Made by a program: the position numbers and the translations under genes. A stretch of DNA of 64,000 nt, from positions 124,001 to 188,000 of the forward strand of contig JACJZT010000007.1 in assembly GCA_020635455.1 (NCBI GenBank), read 5' to 3'. The notes below the pieces were generated by a model. It saw nothing but the letters and a program-made list of their open reading frames with translations. It had not been told where the DNA came from and made no database searches. Numbering within the stretch: position 1 is the first letter of the stretch; the number at the start of each line of letters is the position of its first letter. The stretch is from Flavobacteriales bacterium. Lineage in GTDB: Bacteria; Bacteroidota; Bacteroidia; NS11-12g; UBA9320. Positions 1-10,800 of the stretch are shown here, piece after piece.

Positions 1-1602
1 TCTTCTGATAAAGACACCACCATATTGGTACCTACAAATTCTGCCGGAACGTTTGTCTACAAACTTATCAAAGTAGAAGAGTCGGGAATTAGTTGTTCCA
101 GAAATTTAAATGACTCCATAATTCTAACCATCAAACCAAAACCTTATGCTACCATTTCTGGAGTTACAAATATTTGTCAGAATGCCCCCAGCCCACAAAT
201 AATTCTAACTGGTTTTAATGGTACACCACCATATAAATTTAAATATTCTGTAAGCTTTAACTCTAGCCCAAGCCAAACATTTGATAAAATATCCAATGGA
301 GATACAGCAATAATTCTTGCGCCAACTTCTATTTCAGGTTTGTTTACATTTCAGTTATTAAATGTCAGTGATTCAAGTCCAGCATGCGATAGTTCCTTAA
401 CAAACTCTTCCATTTTCACCATTTTATTCGTGTTCCCCAAGCCTTCTGCAATTGTTACTGCAACCAATAGCAATGTTTGCAAAAACGATTCTGATGTCAT
501 TATTCGTTTCACTGGCAGCGGCGCAACTCCGCCTTATACCTTTACCTATAACGTCGATAATGGTCCCGATCAGCAAATTGTTTCCGACACTTTGGGTAAT
601 GCATACGATACCCTGTCAACTGCTACTGCAGGAACCTTTTACTACCACCTGGTCTCGGTTAAAGAAAATTCAATTTTAAAATGCTCCAACACTCAGGCAG
701 ATACCGTTAGCATTGCCATTAATCCGCTGCCTACAGCTTATCTGTCGGGTTCTGATACTCTATGCTACTCCGGCAATCCATCCGAGATCCTTTTCATCGG
801 AGATTCCGGTACTGCACCCTATACCTTTACCTTTAGCATCAACGGGAACGACAGCGTCATCGTTTCTCCAAACAATTCAGACACCGCTATACTGAGTTTC
901 TCTGATACCGGACTGTATGTTGTCGTTCTCAAATCCGTGCACGACTCCTCCTCAACACTCTGTGCCAAAACACTCAGCGATACAGCCTTGCTTTTGATCA
1001 AGCCACTGCCAAAGGCTTCCATGACCGTATCTGATAGCACAGTCTGTCAGGGTGATCCTTCTGTGGTTGTTCATTTTTCAGGCAGCGGCGCAACTCCGCC
1101 TTATACCTTTACCTTTAACGTCGATAATGGTCCCGATCAGCAAATTGTTTCCGACACTTTGGGTAATGCATACGATACCCTGTCAACTGCTACTGCAGGA
1201 ACCTTTTACTACCACCTGGTCTCGGTTAAAGACTCTTCGTCTTCTGCATGCTCCAACACGCAGGTCGATACCCTAAGCATTGCCATTAATCCGCTGCCTA
1301 CAGCTTATCTGTCGGGTTCTGATACTCTATGCTACTCCGGCAATCCATCCGAGATCCTTTTCATCGGAGATTCCGGTACTGCACCCTATACCTTTACCTT
1401 TAGCATCAACGGGAACGACAGCGTCATCGTTTCTCCAAACAATTCAGACACCGCTATACTGAGTTTCTCCGATACCGGACTGTATGTTGTCGTTCTCAAA
1501 TCCGTGCACGACTCCTCCTCAACACTCTGTGCCAAAACACTCAGCGATACAGCCTTGCTTTTGATCGCTTTCACTGCCAAAGGCTTCCATGACCGTATCT
1601 GA
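1..1602 (+). CDS. Giant Ig-like repeat surface protein, left fragment (5' end outside window)
   Basis: The frame is open from base 1, so the gene starts upstream. A start at base 25 would be only a TTG inside a domain. The product is a chain of roughly 90-95-residue Ig-like units. Each has an N-terminal V-C motif, a central PPYTF or APYTF core and a second Cys before the next unit. From about base 461 the units become the alternating 567-bp family A, with 'GSGATPPYTFTFNVDNG' and 'GDSGTAPYTFTFSINGN' halves. The frame stops at 1602 only because of an indel near 1565, where 'atcaagccactg' becomes 'atcgctttcactg'. It is read in the same frame as the T9SS-terminated ORF ending at 20220, so I infer it is the front part of that same protein. 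It is probably cell-surface exposed; the adhesive role is a guess. The family resembles PKD/SprB-like repeats but I cannot assign a Pfam entry. Confidence 0.75.
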   Translation, partial: SSDKDTTILVPTNSAGTFVYKLIKVEESGISCSRNLNDSIILTIKPKPYATISGVTNICQNAPSPQIILTGFNGTPPYKFKYSVSFNSSPSQTFDKISNGDTAIILAPTSISGLFTFQLLNVSDSSPACDSSLTNSSIFTILFVFPKPSAIVTATNSNVCKNDSDVIIRFTGSGATPPYTFTYNVDNGPDQQIVSDTLGNAYDTLSTATAGTFYYHLVSVKENSILKCSNTQADTVSIAINPLPTAYLSGSDTLCYSGNPSEILFIGDSGTAPYTFTFSINGNDSVIVSPNNSDTAILSFSDTGLYVVVLKSVHDSSSTLCAKTLSDTALLLIKPLPKASMTVSDSTVCQGDPSVVVHFSGSGATPPYTFTFNVDNGPDQQIVSDTLGNAYDTLSTATAGTFYYHLVSVKDSSSSACSNTQVDTLSIAINPLPTAYLSGSDTLCYSGNPSEILFIGDSGTAPYTFTFSINGNDSVIVSPNNSDTAILSFSDTGLYVVVLKSVHDSSSTLCAKTLSDTALLLIAFTAKGFHDRI

Positions 1603-4600
1603 TGCCAGCACAGTCTGTCAGGGTGATCCTTCTCAGGTTGTTCATTTTTCAGGCAGCAGCGCAACTCCGCCTTATACCTTTACCTTTAACGTCGATAATA
1701 TCCCGATCAGCAAATTGTTTCGACACACGGGTAATGCATACGATACCGCTTTCCGTCAACTGCTACTGCAGGAACCTTTACTACCACCTGGTCTCTTGTT
1801 AAAAGACTCTTCGTCTTCTGCATGCTCGATACAACACGCAGGTCGATACCCTAAGCATTGCCATTAATCCGCTGCCCACAGCTTATCTGTCGGGTTCTGA
1901 TACTCTATGCTACATTCCGGCAATCCATCCGAGATCCTTTTCATCGGAGATTCCGGTACTGCACCCTATACCTTTTTACCTTTAGCATCAACGGGAATCT
2001 TGACAGCGTCATCGTTTCTCCAAACAATTCAGACACCGCTATACTGAGTTTCTCCGATACCGGACTGTATGTTGTCGTTCTCAAATCCGTGCACGACTCC
2101 TCCTCAACACTCTGTGCCAAAACACTCAGCGATACAGCCTTGCTTTTGATCAAGCCACTGCCAAAGGCTTCCATGACCGTATCTGATAGCACAGTCTGTC
2201 AGGGTGATCCTTCTGTGGTTGTTCATTTTTCAGGCAGCGGCGCAACTCCGCCTTATACCTTTACCTTTAACGTCGATAATGGTCCCGATCAGCAAATTGT
2301 TTCCGACACTTTGGGTAATGCATACGATACCCTGTCAACTGCTACTGCAGGAACCTTTTACTACCACCTGGTCTCGGTTAAAGACTCTTCGTCTTCTGCA
2401 TGCTCTAACACGCAGGTCGATACCCTAAGCATTGCCATTAATCCGCTGCCTACAGCTTATCTGTCGGGTTCTGATACTCTATGCTACTCCGGCAATCCAT
2501 CCGAGATCCTTTTCATCGGAGATTCCGGTACTGCACCCTATACCTTTACCTTTAGCATCAACGGGAACGACAGCGTCATCGTTTCTCCAAACAATTCAGA
2601 CACCGCTATACTGAGTTTCTCCGATACCGGACTGTATGTTGTCGTTCTCAAATCCGTGCACGACTCCTCCTCAACACTCTGTGCCAAAACACTCAGCGAT
2701 ACAGCCTTGCTTTTGATCAAGCCACTGCCAAAGGCTTCCATGACCGTATCTGATAGCACAGTCTGTCAGGGTGATCCTTCTGTGGTTGTTCATTTTTCAG
2801 GCAGCGGCGCAACTCCGCCTTATACCTTTACCTTTAACGTCGATAATGGCCCTGATCAGCAAATTGTTTCCGACACTTTGGGTAATGACACGCATGGCGA
2901 TACCCTGTCAACTGCTACTGCAGGAACCTTTTTTACTACCACCTGGTCTCGGTTAAAGACTCTTCGTCTTCTGCATGCTCTAACACGCAGGTCGATACCC
3001 TAAGCATTGCCATTAATCCGCTGCCTACAGCTTATCTGTCGGGTTCTGATACTCTATGCTACTCCGGCAATCCATCCGAGATCCTTTTCATCAGGAGATT
3101 CCGGTACTGCACCTATACCTTTTTTACCTTTAGCATCAACTGGGAACGACAGCGTCATCGTTTCTCCAAACAATTCAGACACTGCTATACCTGAGTTTCT
3201 CTTGATACCGGACTGTATGTTGTCGTTCTCAAATCCGTGCACGACTCTCCTCAACACTCTGTGCCAAAACACTCAGCGATACAGCCTTTTGCTTTTGATC
3301 GCTTTCACTGCCAACCGAGGCTTCCATGACCAGCATCCGCCAGCACAGTCTGTCAAAGATGATCCTTCTGTGGTTGTTCTGTTTTTCAAGCAGCGGAAGG
3401 AACTCCGCCTATACCTTCTTTACCTTTAACGTCGATAAGCGACTGTACTTCGATCAGCAAATTGTTTCCGACACTTTGTTCCTCCAATACATACGATACT
3501 CCAGTCAACTGCTACTGCAGGAACCTGGACACCACCTGGTCCTCTGTCTTAAAGACTCTTCGTCTTCACCTCCTGCTCTAACAGCGCAAACGATACCCTA
3601 AGCATTGCCATTAATCCGCCTGCCTACATCCCTTATCTGTCGGGTAATGCCGACAACTACTCCGGCAATCCACCGCTGGAGATTAAATTTCATCGCCGAT
3701 TCCGGTACTCCGCCTTATACCTTTACCTTTAGCATCGCTTTTGAACGGATTTAAAGACAGCGTCATCGTTAATAACGTAAACCATACCATCGTCTCGGAT
3801 GGAGATTCCGCTATACTGAGTTTCTCTGATACCGGACTGTATGTTGTCGTTCTCAAATCCGTGCACGACTCCTCCTCAACACTCTGTGCCAAAACACTCA
3901 GCGATACAGCCTTGCTTTTGATCAAGCCACTGCCACAGGCTTCCATGACCGTATCCGATAGCACAGTCTGTCAGGGTGATCCTTCTGTGGTTGTTATTTT
4001 CAAGGAGCGGCGCAACTCCTTCCCCTTATACCTTTTACTTTTTTAACGTCGATAAGCGACCCTTTCAGCTCTGCCGTTTCCGACACTTTGGGTAATGCAT
4101 CAGTACAGACACCGCCAAAACCTGGACACTCGTGCTCCTGTCTGTTAAAGACTCCTCGGTCACCTCCTGCGTCTCCAGCATAAACGACACCCTGGTGGTC
4201 GATGTGCGTAGTAACCCCACCGCATACAGCTTATCTGTCTCGGGTTCTGATAACTATGCTACTCCGGCAATCCATCCGAGATCCTTTTCATCGGAGATTC
4301 CGGTACTGCACCCTATACCTTTCTTCTAGCATCAACTTAATAACGTACAGCGTCATCGTTTCTCCAAACAATTCAGACACCGCTATACTGAGTTTCTCCG
4401 ATACAGGACTGTATGTTGTCGTTCTCAAATCCGTGCACGACTCCTCCTCAACACTCTGTGCCAAAACACTCAGCGATACAGCCTTGCTTTTGATCAAGCC
4501 ACTGCCAAAGGCTTCCATGACCGTATCAGATAGCACAGTCTGTCAGGGTGATCCTTCTGTGGTTGTTCATTTTTCAGCAGCGGCGCAACTGCCGCCTTAT

Positions 4601-5160
4601 ACCTTTACCTTTAACGTCGATAATGTCCTGAGATCAGCAAATTGTTTCCGACACTTTGGGTAATGTTTCCGTCTGCCATACGATATCCCTGTCAACTGCT
4701 ACTGCCAGGAACCTTTGCGCTACTACCACCTGGTCTGTCACGGTTAAAGACTCTTCGTATCCACTTCTGCATGCTCAGGGGTACAACACGCAGGTCGATA
4801 GTCTAAGCATTGCCATTAATCCGCTACCTGCTCGCAGCTTATCTGTCGGGTTCTGTGAACGATGATACTTCTATGCTACTCCGGCAATCCATCCGAGATC
4901 CTTTTCATCGGAGATTCCGGTACTGCACCCTATACCTTTACTCTTTAGCATCAACGGGAACGACAGCGTCATCGTTTCTCCAAACAATTCAGACACCGCT
5001 ATACTGAGTTTCTCTGATACCGGACTGTATGTTGTCGTTCTCAAGTCGTACACGACTCCTCCTCAACACTCGAGTGCCAAAATCCACTCAGGCTTCCATC
5101 TCAGCGATACAGCCTTGCTTTTGATCAAGCCACTGCCAAAGGCTTCCATGACTGTATCCG
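461..5160 (+). repeat. Family A higher-order tandem repeat, 567 bp (189 aa)
   Basis: The unit is two related Ig-like domains in alternation, one with a 'TPPYTFTFNVDNG' core and one with 'APYTFTFSINGN'. Marker spacing is exactly 567 bp for 961 to 1528 and for 2113 to 2680. Copies are near-identical in DNA, including third codon positions, where they are clean. From about 2880 onward spacing and frame deteriorate. The true copy number cannot be read from this sequence. Confidence 0.8.
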
Positions 5161-7870
5161 ATAGCACAGTCTGTCAGGGTGATCCTTCTGTGGTTGTTCA
5201 TTTTTCAGGCAGCGGCGCAAATCCGTACAGGACCTTTATACCTTTTACTCTTTAACGTCAAAGTTATAATTAATCCCCTGACTTCATCAGTGGATCAGCA
5301 AATTGTTTCCGACATCCACTTTGGGTAATGCATACCCGATACCTGGGCCAAACCTGCTACCGCAGGAACCTTTTACACTACCACCTGGTCCCCCGGTTAA
5401 AGACTCTCTAAACTTTTCGTCAGGACTCTTGCATGCTTAGGTGTCTAACACGCAGGTCGATACCCTGCCGGTAGCTTCATCAACGGTTCGGTTTCCGCAT
5501 TGCCATTACGATCCGCTCCAAGGATCCCTACACGGCTCCCTTATACCTTTACCCTGGGAGGTCGGCTTCTGATCACCTCGGTTGGAGATGCTACTCCTGG
5601 CAATCCACAGCAGGTACTTTTGAGCTCTTAAGGGTCAGGACTTTCATCATCGGAGATTCCGGTACTGCACCCTATACCTGCCGCAGGCTTCCATCAGTGG
5701 TTCGGTTTCTGCATCAACAAAACGACAGCGTCATCGCTCCCTATGCTCTTTACACCTATACCCTGGGCGGAGGGGCTCCCCAAAGCCATCTCCATAACGT
5801 CTCTCTCGTATCCACCTGAGACACCGCTATACTGAGTTTCTCCTTCAAGTGATACCGGACTGTATGTTGTCGCTTCATCAAATCCGTGCAGACGATCCTC
5901 CTCAACACTCTGTGCCAAAACACTCAGCGATACAGCCTCGGTTGCTTTTGATCGTATCCATTTCGCCAGCAGGTACCTTTTCATAAAGACTGCAGGACTC
6001 TTCATCGCTTAGGGTGTTCCAGCGTCTGTCATCGTATTAATCCTTCTGTGGTTCCATCAGTGGTCTTTTCAGTCTGCAGCGACATCCCGCGGCAAGGATC
6101 CTCTTTAGCGGGTTATGGCTCCCTATACTCTTTTACCTATACCCCTGGGCGGGCTTAATCCCTCGGTTGGAGATACTGTCTCACTCCTGTATCACTCTTG
6201 CCAGCAACTGCTTGTATTCTGGCTCTTAAAGGTGCAGGACTCTTCATCGCTTTTTTTCCAGGTCTCTGCATACGTGGTTAATTCGCAGGTCAACTCAGTG
6301 GTTCGAAAGTTTCCGTCTGTAAAGACAGGATCCTTTACTACTCCGGGGCTGGCTCCCTCCTCGGTTAAAGACCCTCCTTGAGATACTGTCTCACTGGTAT
6401 GCTCAGCCTACACGCAGGTCTGATGTTCTAAGCGATGGCCATTCGTGTAATCCCTGCCGCACCATCAGTGGTACAGCTTATCTGTCGGTCCCGCCCCTGA
6501 TTGTCTATAGCTCCCCAAACCATCACCTACTGGAGATCCGGCAATCCACTTCCATCCAGGTACCTTTGATCCTTTCATCGAGAGTGTTCTGGCAATTGCA
6601 CCATCGTATACCTTCTTACCAGTTCGGTTTCCTCTGTAAAGAATAACGGGCTAATACTTTTACCTATACCATGGGAGGAGAGGCTCTCCAAACCATCACC
6701 TCAGTTTGGAGACCGTCCCTGGCTATACTGCAGTTTCTCCGATACAGGACTGTCATCGTAGGTGTTCCCAGGTTAAGTAAAATCTCGGTTGCCATCGATT
6801 AATCCCCTCCGCAGGGCTTCCATCAGTGGTTGCCTGGTTCCGTCTGTAAAACGATCCTGCCCAAGGATACAGCCTCCCGGGGCTGCGGCTCCTTTTGATC
6901 GCCTCCACTGCCACAGGCTGTCCCTGGCGTATCCCACCTCCACAGCATCTGTCTACAAGCTTCCTTAGCGTCAGGACTCCTTCATCGCTTAGGTGTTTCC
7001 CGGGTTAGTGGCTTGGCTTTCAGTTTACCATCAGATTTAATCCCCTGCTGGGCTCCATCAGTGGCCTGGTTTGTTACATCCCGCTCAAGGATCCTTTAGC
7101 GGCTCCGGGAACGCCCCTTTATACCTTCTTCTATTCCCTTATCCAACAGGGGTAAAGCTGACTCTTTGGTCTCGCCGATTCCGTCACTTTCGGTTTCGTC
7201 AGTAGCCATTATCTCACCTGGGTCTACAGCTGCTACCTTTCAAAACCTGGGAGGAGGGGCTACATTCCTCTTCCTCGTTAAAGACTCTCAACATCTTTCT
7301 GCAGGTGTTCCCTTAGGTGTTCCAGGTTAGTAAGCGACCGGCTACCATCGTGATTAATCCCCTGCCGCAGGCTTTCCATCAGTGGTTCGGTTTCCGTCTG
7401 TAAAGACGATCCCGCTCCAAGGATCCTCTTTAGCGGTTCCGGGGCTACGGCACCCCTATACCTTTACCTATACCCTGGGAGGAGGGCTCCCCAAACCATC
7501 ACCTCGGTTGGAGATACCGTCTCACTGGCCGTATCCACCTCCACAGCAGGTACCTTTGTCTACAGTCTACAAGCTCTTAAGTTCTGTAGCAGGACTCTTC
7601 ATCGCTTAAGTGTTCCAGGTTAAACCCTCAGCGACCTCGGTTATCATCGTGATTAATCCCCTGCCGCAGGCTTCCATCAGTGGTTCGGTTTCCGTCTGTA
7701 AAGACGGATCCTGCCTGCCAGGATCCTCTTTAGCGGTCCAAAGGATCTGAAGGCTACGGCCCCTATACCTTTTACCTATACCCTGGGAGGAGGGGCTCCG
7801 CAAACCATCACCTCGGTTGGAGATACCGTCTCACTGGCCGTATCCACCTCCACAGCAGGTACCTTTGTCT
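1570..7870 (+). other. Frame-broken mosaic of repeat families A and B (probable assembly artefact)
   Basis: The region is built almost wholly from words of the 567-bp family A and the 282-bp family B, with many small insertions that break the frame. It is clean family A at about 1990-2880. It then degrades progressively through 3000-5200. At 5200-7300 phrases of both families alternate within tens of bases: an A phrase 'tcatcggagattccggtact' near 5648 is followed by a B phrase 'ccgcaggcttccatcagtgg' near 5680. It converges on clean family B by about 7800. The A marker 'tgtgccaaaacactcagc' occurs at 961, 1528, 2113, 2680, 3260, 3885 and 4457, then about 5911, so spacing inflates above 567. Short ORFs inside are by-products. 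I infer a blended consensus of misplaced reads. A decayed pseudogene is the alternative, but decay should favour substitutions and deletions rather than insertions copied from a sister repeat. Confidence 0.8.
1858..3003 (+). CDS. Repeat-protein fragment inside the mosaic (family A units)
   Basis: This open stretch lies within the broken repeat zone. Only about bases 1975-2925 encode family-A protein sequence. The first 40 residues and the last 20 or so are read out of frame, because indels near 1915-1980 and 2885-2935 shift the frame. The clean middle holds about one and a half 189-residue A units, identical or nearly so to those at 961-1567. It has no start signal of its own. I list it as part of the giant repeat protein interrupted by sequence errors, not as a separate gene. 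Confidence 0.6.
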   Translation: MPLIRCPQLICRVLILYATFRQSIRDPFHRRFRYCTLYLFTFSINGNLDSVIVSPNNSDTAILSFSDTGLYVVVLKSVHDSSSTLCAKTLSDTALLLIKPLPKASMTVSDSTVCQGDPSVVVHFSGSGATPPYTFTFNVDNGPDQQIVSDTLGNAYDTLSTATAGTFYYHLVSVKDSSSSACSNTQVDTLSIAINPLPTAYLSGSDTLCYSGNPSEILFIGDSGTAPYTFTFSINGNDSVIVSPNNSDTAILSFSDTGLYVVVLKSVHDSSSTLCAKTLSDTALLLIKPLPKASMTVSDSTVCQGDPSVVVHFSGSGATPPYTFTFNVDNGPDQQIVSDTLGNDTHGDTLSTATAGTFFTTTWSRLKTLRLLHALTRRSIP

Positions 7871-7884
7871 ACAAGCTCTTAAGG

Positions 7885-10800
7885 GTGCAGGACTCTTCAT
7901 CGCTTAGGTGTTCCAGGTTAGTAAGCGACTCGGTTACCATCGTGATTAATCCCCTGCCGCAGGCTTCCATCAGTGGTTCGGTTTCCGTCTGTAAAGGTGA
8001 TTCATCTCCATTGGTCGTATTTAAAGGAAGATCAGGCAAACCACCATATACTTTTATATACAAGATAAACGGGGGAAGTAATTTATCAATTAGTTCAAAA
8101 AGCGGCGACAGTGCTGTAATAAAAGTACCAACAGGTACGGTTGGCACATTTAATTACAACCTGTTTATAGTAATAGATGGAAGCAAAACATCTTGTTCAA
8201 AAGCAGAAAATCAAACGGCAACAGTGAAAATTAATGCACTGCCTGCGGGAACAATAAGCGGAGGTGGATCCCTATGTCAATTCGATACAACTCAGGTAGT
8301 CAAATTTAAAGGGTCGGGAGGAATAAGGCCATATATTTTTAACTACACAATAAATGGTGGGAACACAAATCAAATTAATTCAGGAAGCACGGACTCTGCA
8401 ATATTGAAGGTATCAGCGTCCAATTCGGGAAGTTATGTTTACAAATTGATCAAGACCGAAGAGTCTGGTCAGGCAAAATGTGCTTCAAAGGATACTGCAT
8501 CCGTTAAATTTAACATAATAGAAACTCCTGACGGAGAAATATCTGGAGGCACCAATGTATGTCAGAATTCAACTTCACCTAAAATTACCTTTACGGCTAA
8601 AGGTGGTTTGAAACCATATACGTTCACTTACAGAATAAATACAGGGTCGACGCAAGTCATAACCACCACGACAGGCAACACTGTGAGCCTCAATGTTCCA
8701 ACCAACACATCGGGTATTTATACTTATTACCTTGAAAATATCACTGACTCTTTAGGTTGCGGAAGGAAACTAAAAGACAGTACAATAATTTCTGTAAATT
8801 CTTTACCCGGAGCAACAATTAAAGGAGACACTACGGTTTGTCAATATGAAAGTAAACCAAACTTAACCTTTACAGGTAATAATGGTACACCTCCCTTTAC
8901 CTTCGTTTATCAAATCAACTCTGGTCCGCAGAAATCTGTTAAAACCAATGGAGGAAACAGTATTCAAATCACGGTCCAAACTGACACTTCCGGAATCTTT
9001 GAATACAAGTTAATCAGTGTTTCAGATTCAAATAAACTGACATGTTCACAAACCTCTTCGGTTAGCGCTGTTGTTAAAATTCTTGAAAGTCCGATAGGAA
9101 CTATTTCTCCGAATTTCGAAGTATGTCAATTTGATACAGTTGAGAGAATTTTTCTTACCGCAAAAGGAGGCACAAAACCCTATACGTTTACGTATTCGAT
9201 TAATGGTGGTAAAGGAATCACAATCAATTCAAAATCGAGCGATTCAATTTCAATACAACCAATAACCGATAATTTTGGAATTTTAACCTATCAGTTATTG
9301 AATACGCGAGATACAAATTCTTGTACTTCGAATGTTTCGGACACTTGCTTACTAGTTATTAATCAGGCTGCATTTGGCATTATTAGCGGAAATCAAACTG
9401 TTTGTGTTGGTGACACAAGCACCTTTGTTCTTTTGGAAGGACTTGCGGGTTCACCACCATTTAAATTCAACTACTCAATTAATAAGGATTCGGCAATCGA
9501 CGTAAGAAGCAAGGTTGGAAATCAGGTTAGAGTTAAAGTTAACACAAATGTATCAGGAAGGTATGTTTATTACCTTAACGCAGTTAGTGATTCAAATGGT
9601 TGTAAAGGATTCGTCAGCGATAGTGTTGTGGTGAATGTGATTCCAAAACCGAAGTTAACAATAAATGGCCCGCGTTTTGTTTGCATAAATTCTTCAACTG
9701 CACGAATACTGTTTACCGGTGCGGGAAGTGTTCCACCATATAAAATTATTTATCAGGTAAACCATGATTCTGCAAAAACAATTTTTACCGGAGTCAATGA
9801 TACTGTTTCGGTTTCTTTAATCATTAAAGACACCGGCCAGTTCATAATATCCATTCTATCCATTTCAGACACCACAAAACAAGGTTGTGCCAATTTTGAT
9901 AATGATTCATTTACTTTAAAGGTAATTCCTCTTTCTTCAGCTTCCATCAGTGGTTCGGTTTCCGTCTGTAAAGACGATCCCGCTCCAAGGATCCTCTTTA
10001 GCGGTTCCGGGGCTACGGCTCCCTATACCTTTACCTATACCCTGGGAGGAGGGGCTCCGCAAACCATCACCTCGGTTGGAGATACCGTCTCACTGGCCGT
10101 ATCCACCTCCACAGCAGGTACCTTTGTCTACAAGCTCTTAAGGGTACAGGACTCTTCATCGCTTAGGTGTTCCAGGTTAGTAAGCGACTCGGTTACCATC
10201 GTGATTAATCCCCTGCCGCAGGCTTCCATCAGTGGTTCGGTTTCCGTCTGTAAAGACGATCCCGCTCCAAGGATCCTCTTTAGCGGCTCCGGGGCTACGG
10301 CTCCCTATACCTTTACCTATACCCTGGGAGGAGGGGCTCCCCAAACCATCACCTCGGTTGGAGATACCGTCTCACTGGCCGTATCCACCTCCACAGCAGG
10401 TACCTTTGTCTACAAGCTCTTAAGGGTGCAGGACTCTTCATCGCTTAGGTGTTCCAGGTTAGTCAGCGACTCGGTTACCATCGTGATTAATCCCCTGCCG
10501 CAGGCTTCCATCAGTGGTTCGGTTTCCGTCTGTAAAGACGATCCCGCTCCAAGGATCCTCTTTAGCGGTTCCGGGGCTACGGCTCCCTATACCTTTACCT
10601 ATACCCTGGGAGGAGGGGCTCCCCAAACCATCACCTCGGTTGGAGATACCGTCTCTCTGGCCGTATCCACCTCCACAGCAGGTACCTTTGTCTACAAGCT
10701 CTTAAGGGTACAGGACTCTTCATCGCTTAGGTGTTCCAGGTTAGTAAGCGACTCGGTTACCATCGTGATTAATCCCCTGCCGCAGGCTTCCATCAGTGGT

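Noticed and set aside
452..5053. Numerous 60-90-residue ORFs in other frames over the family A repeats, on both strands
   Set aside because: They recur with each repeat unit and are shadows of the Ig-like reading frame. None has a family resemblance or start signal.
5694..7869. Decayed pseudogene or genuine rearranged gene in the mosaic zone
   Set aside because: Considered, but the insertion-dominated blending of two sister repeats fits consensus error better. I kept it as an 'other' feature rather than a pseudogene.
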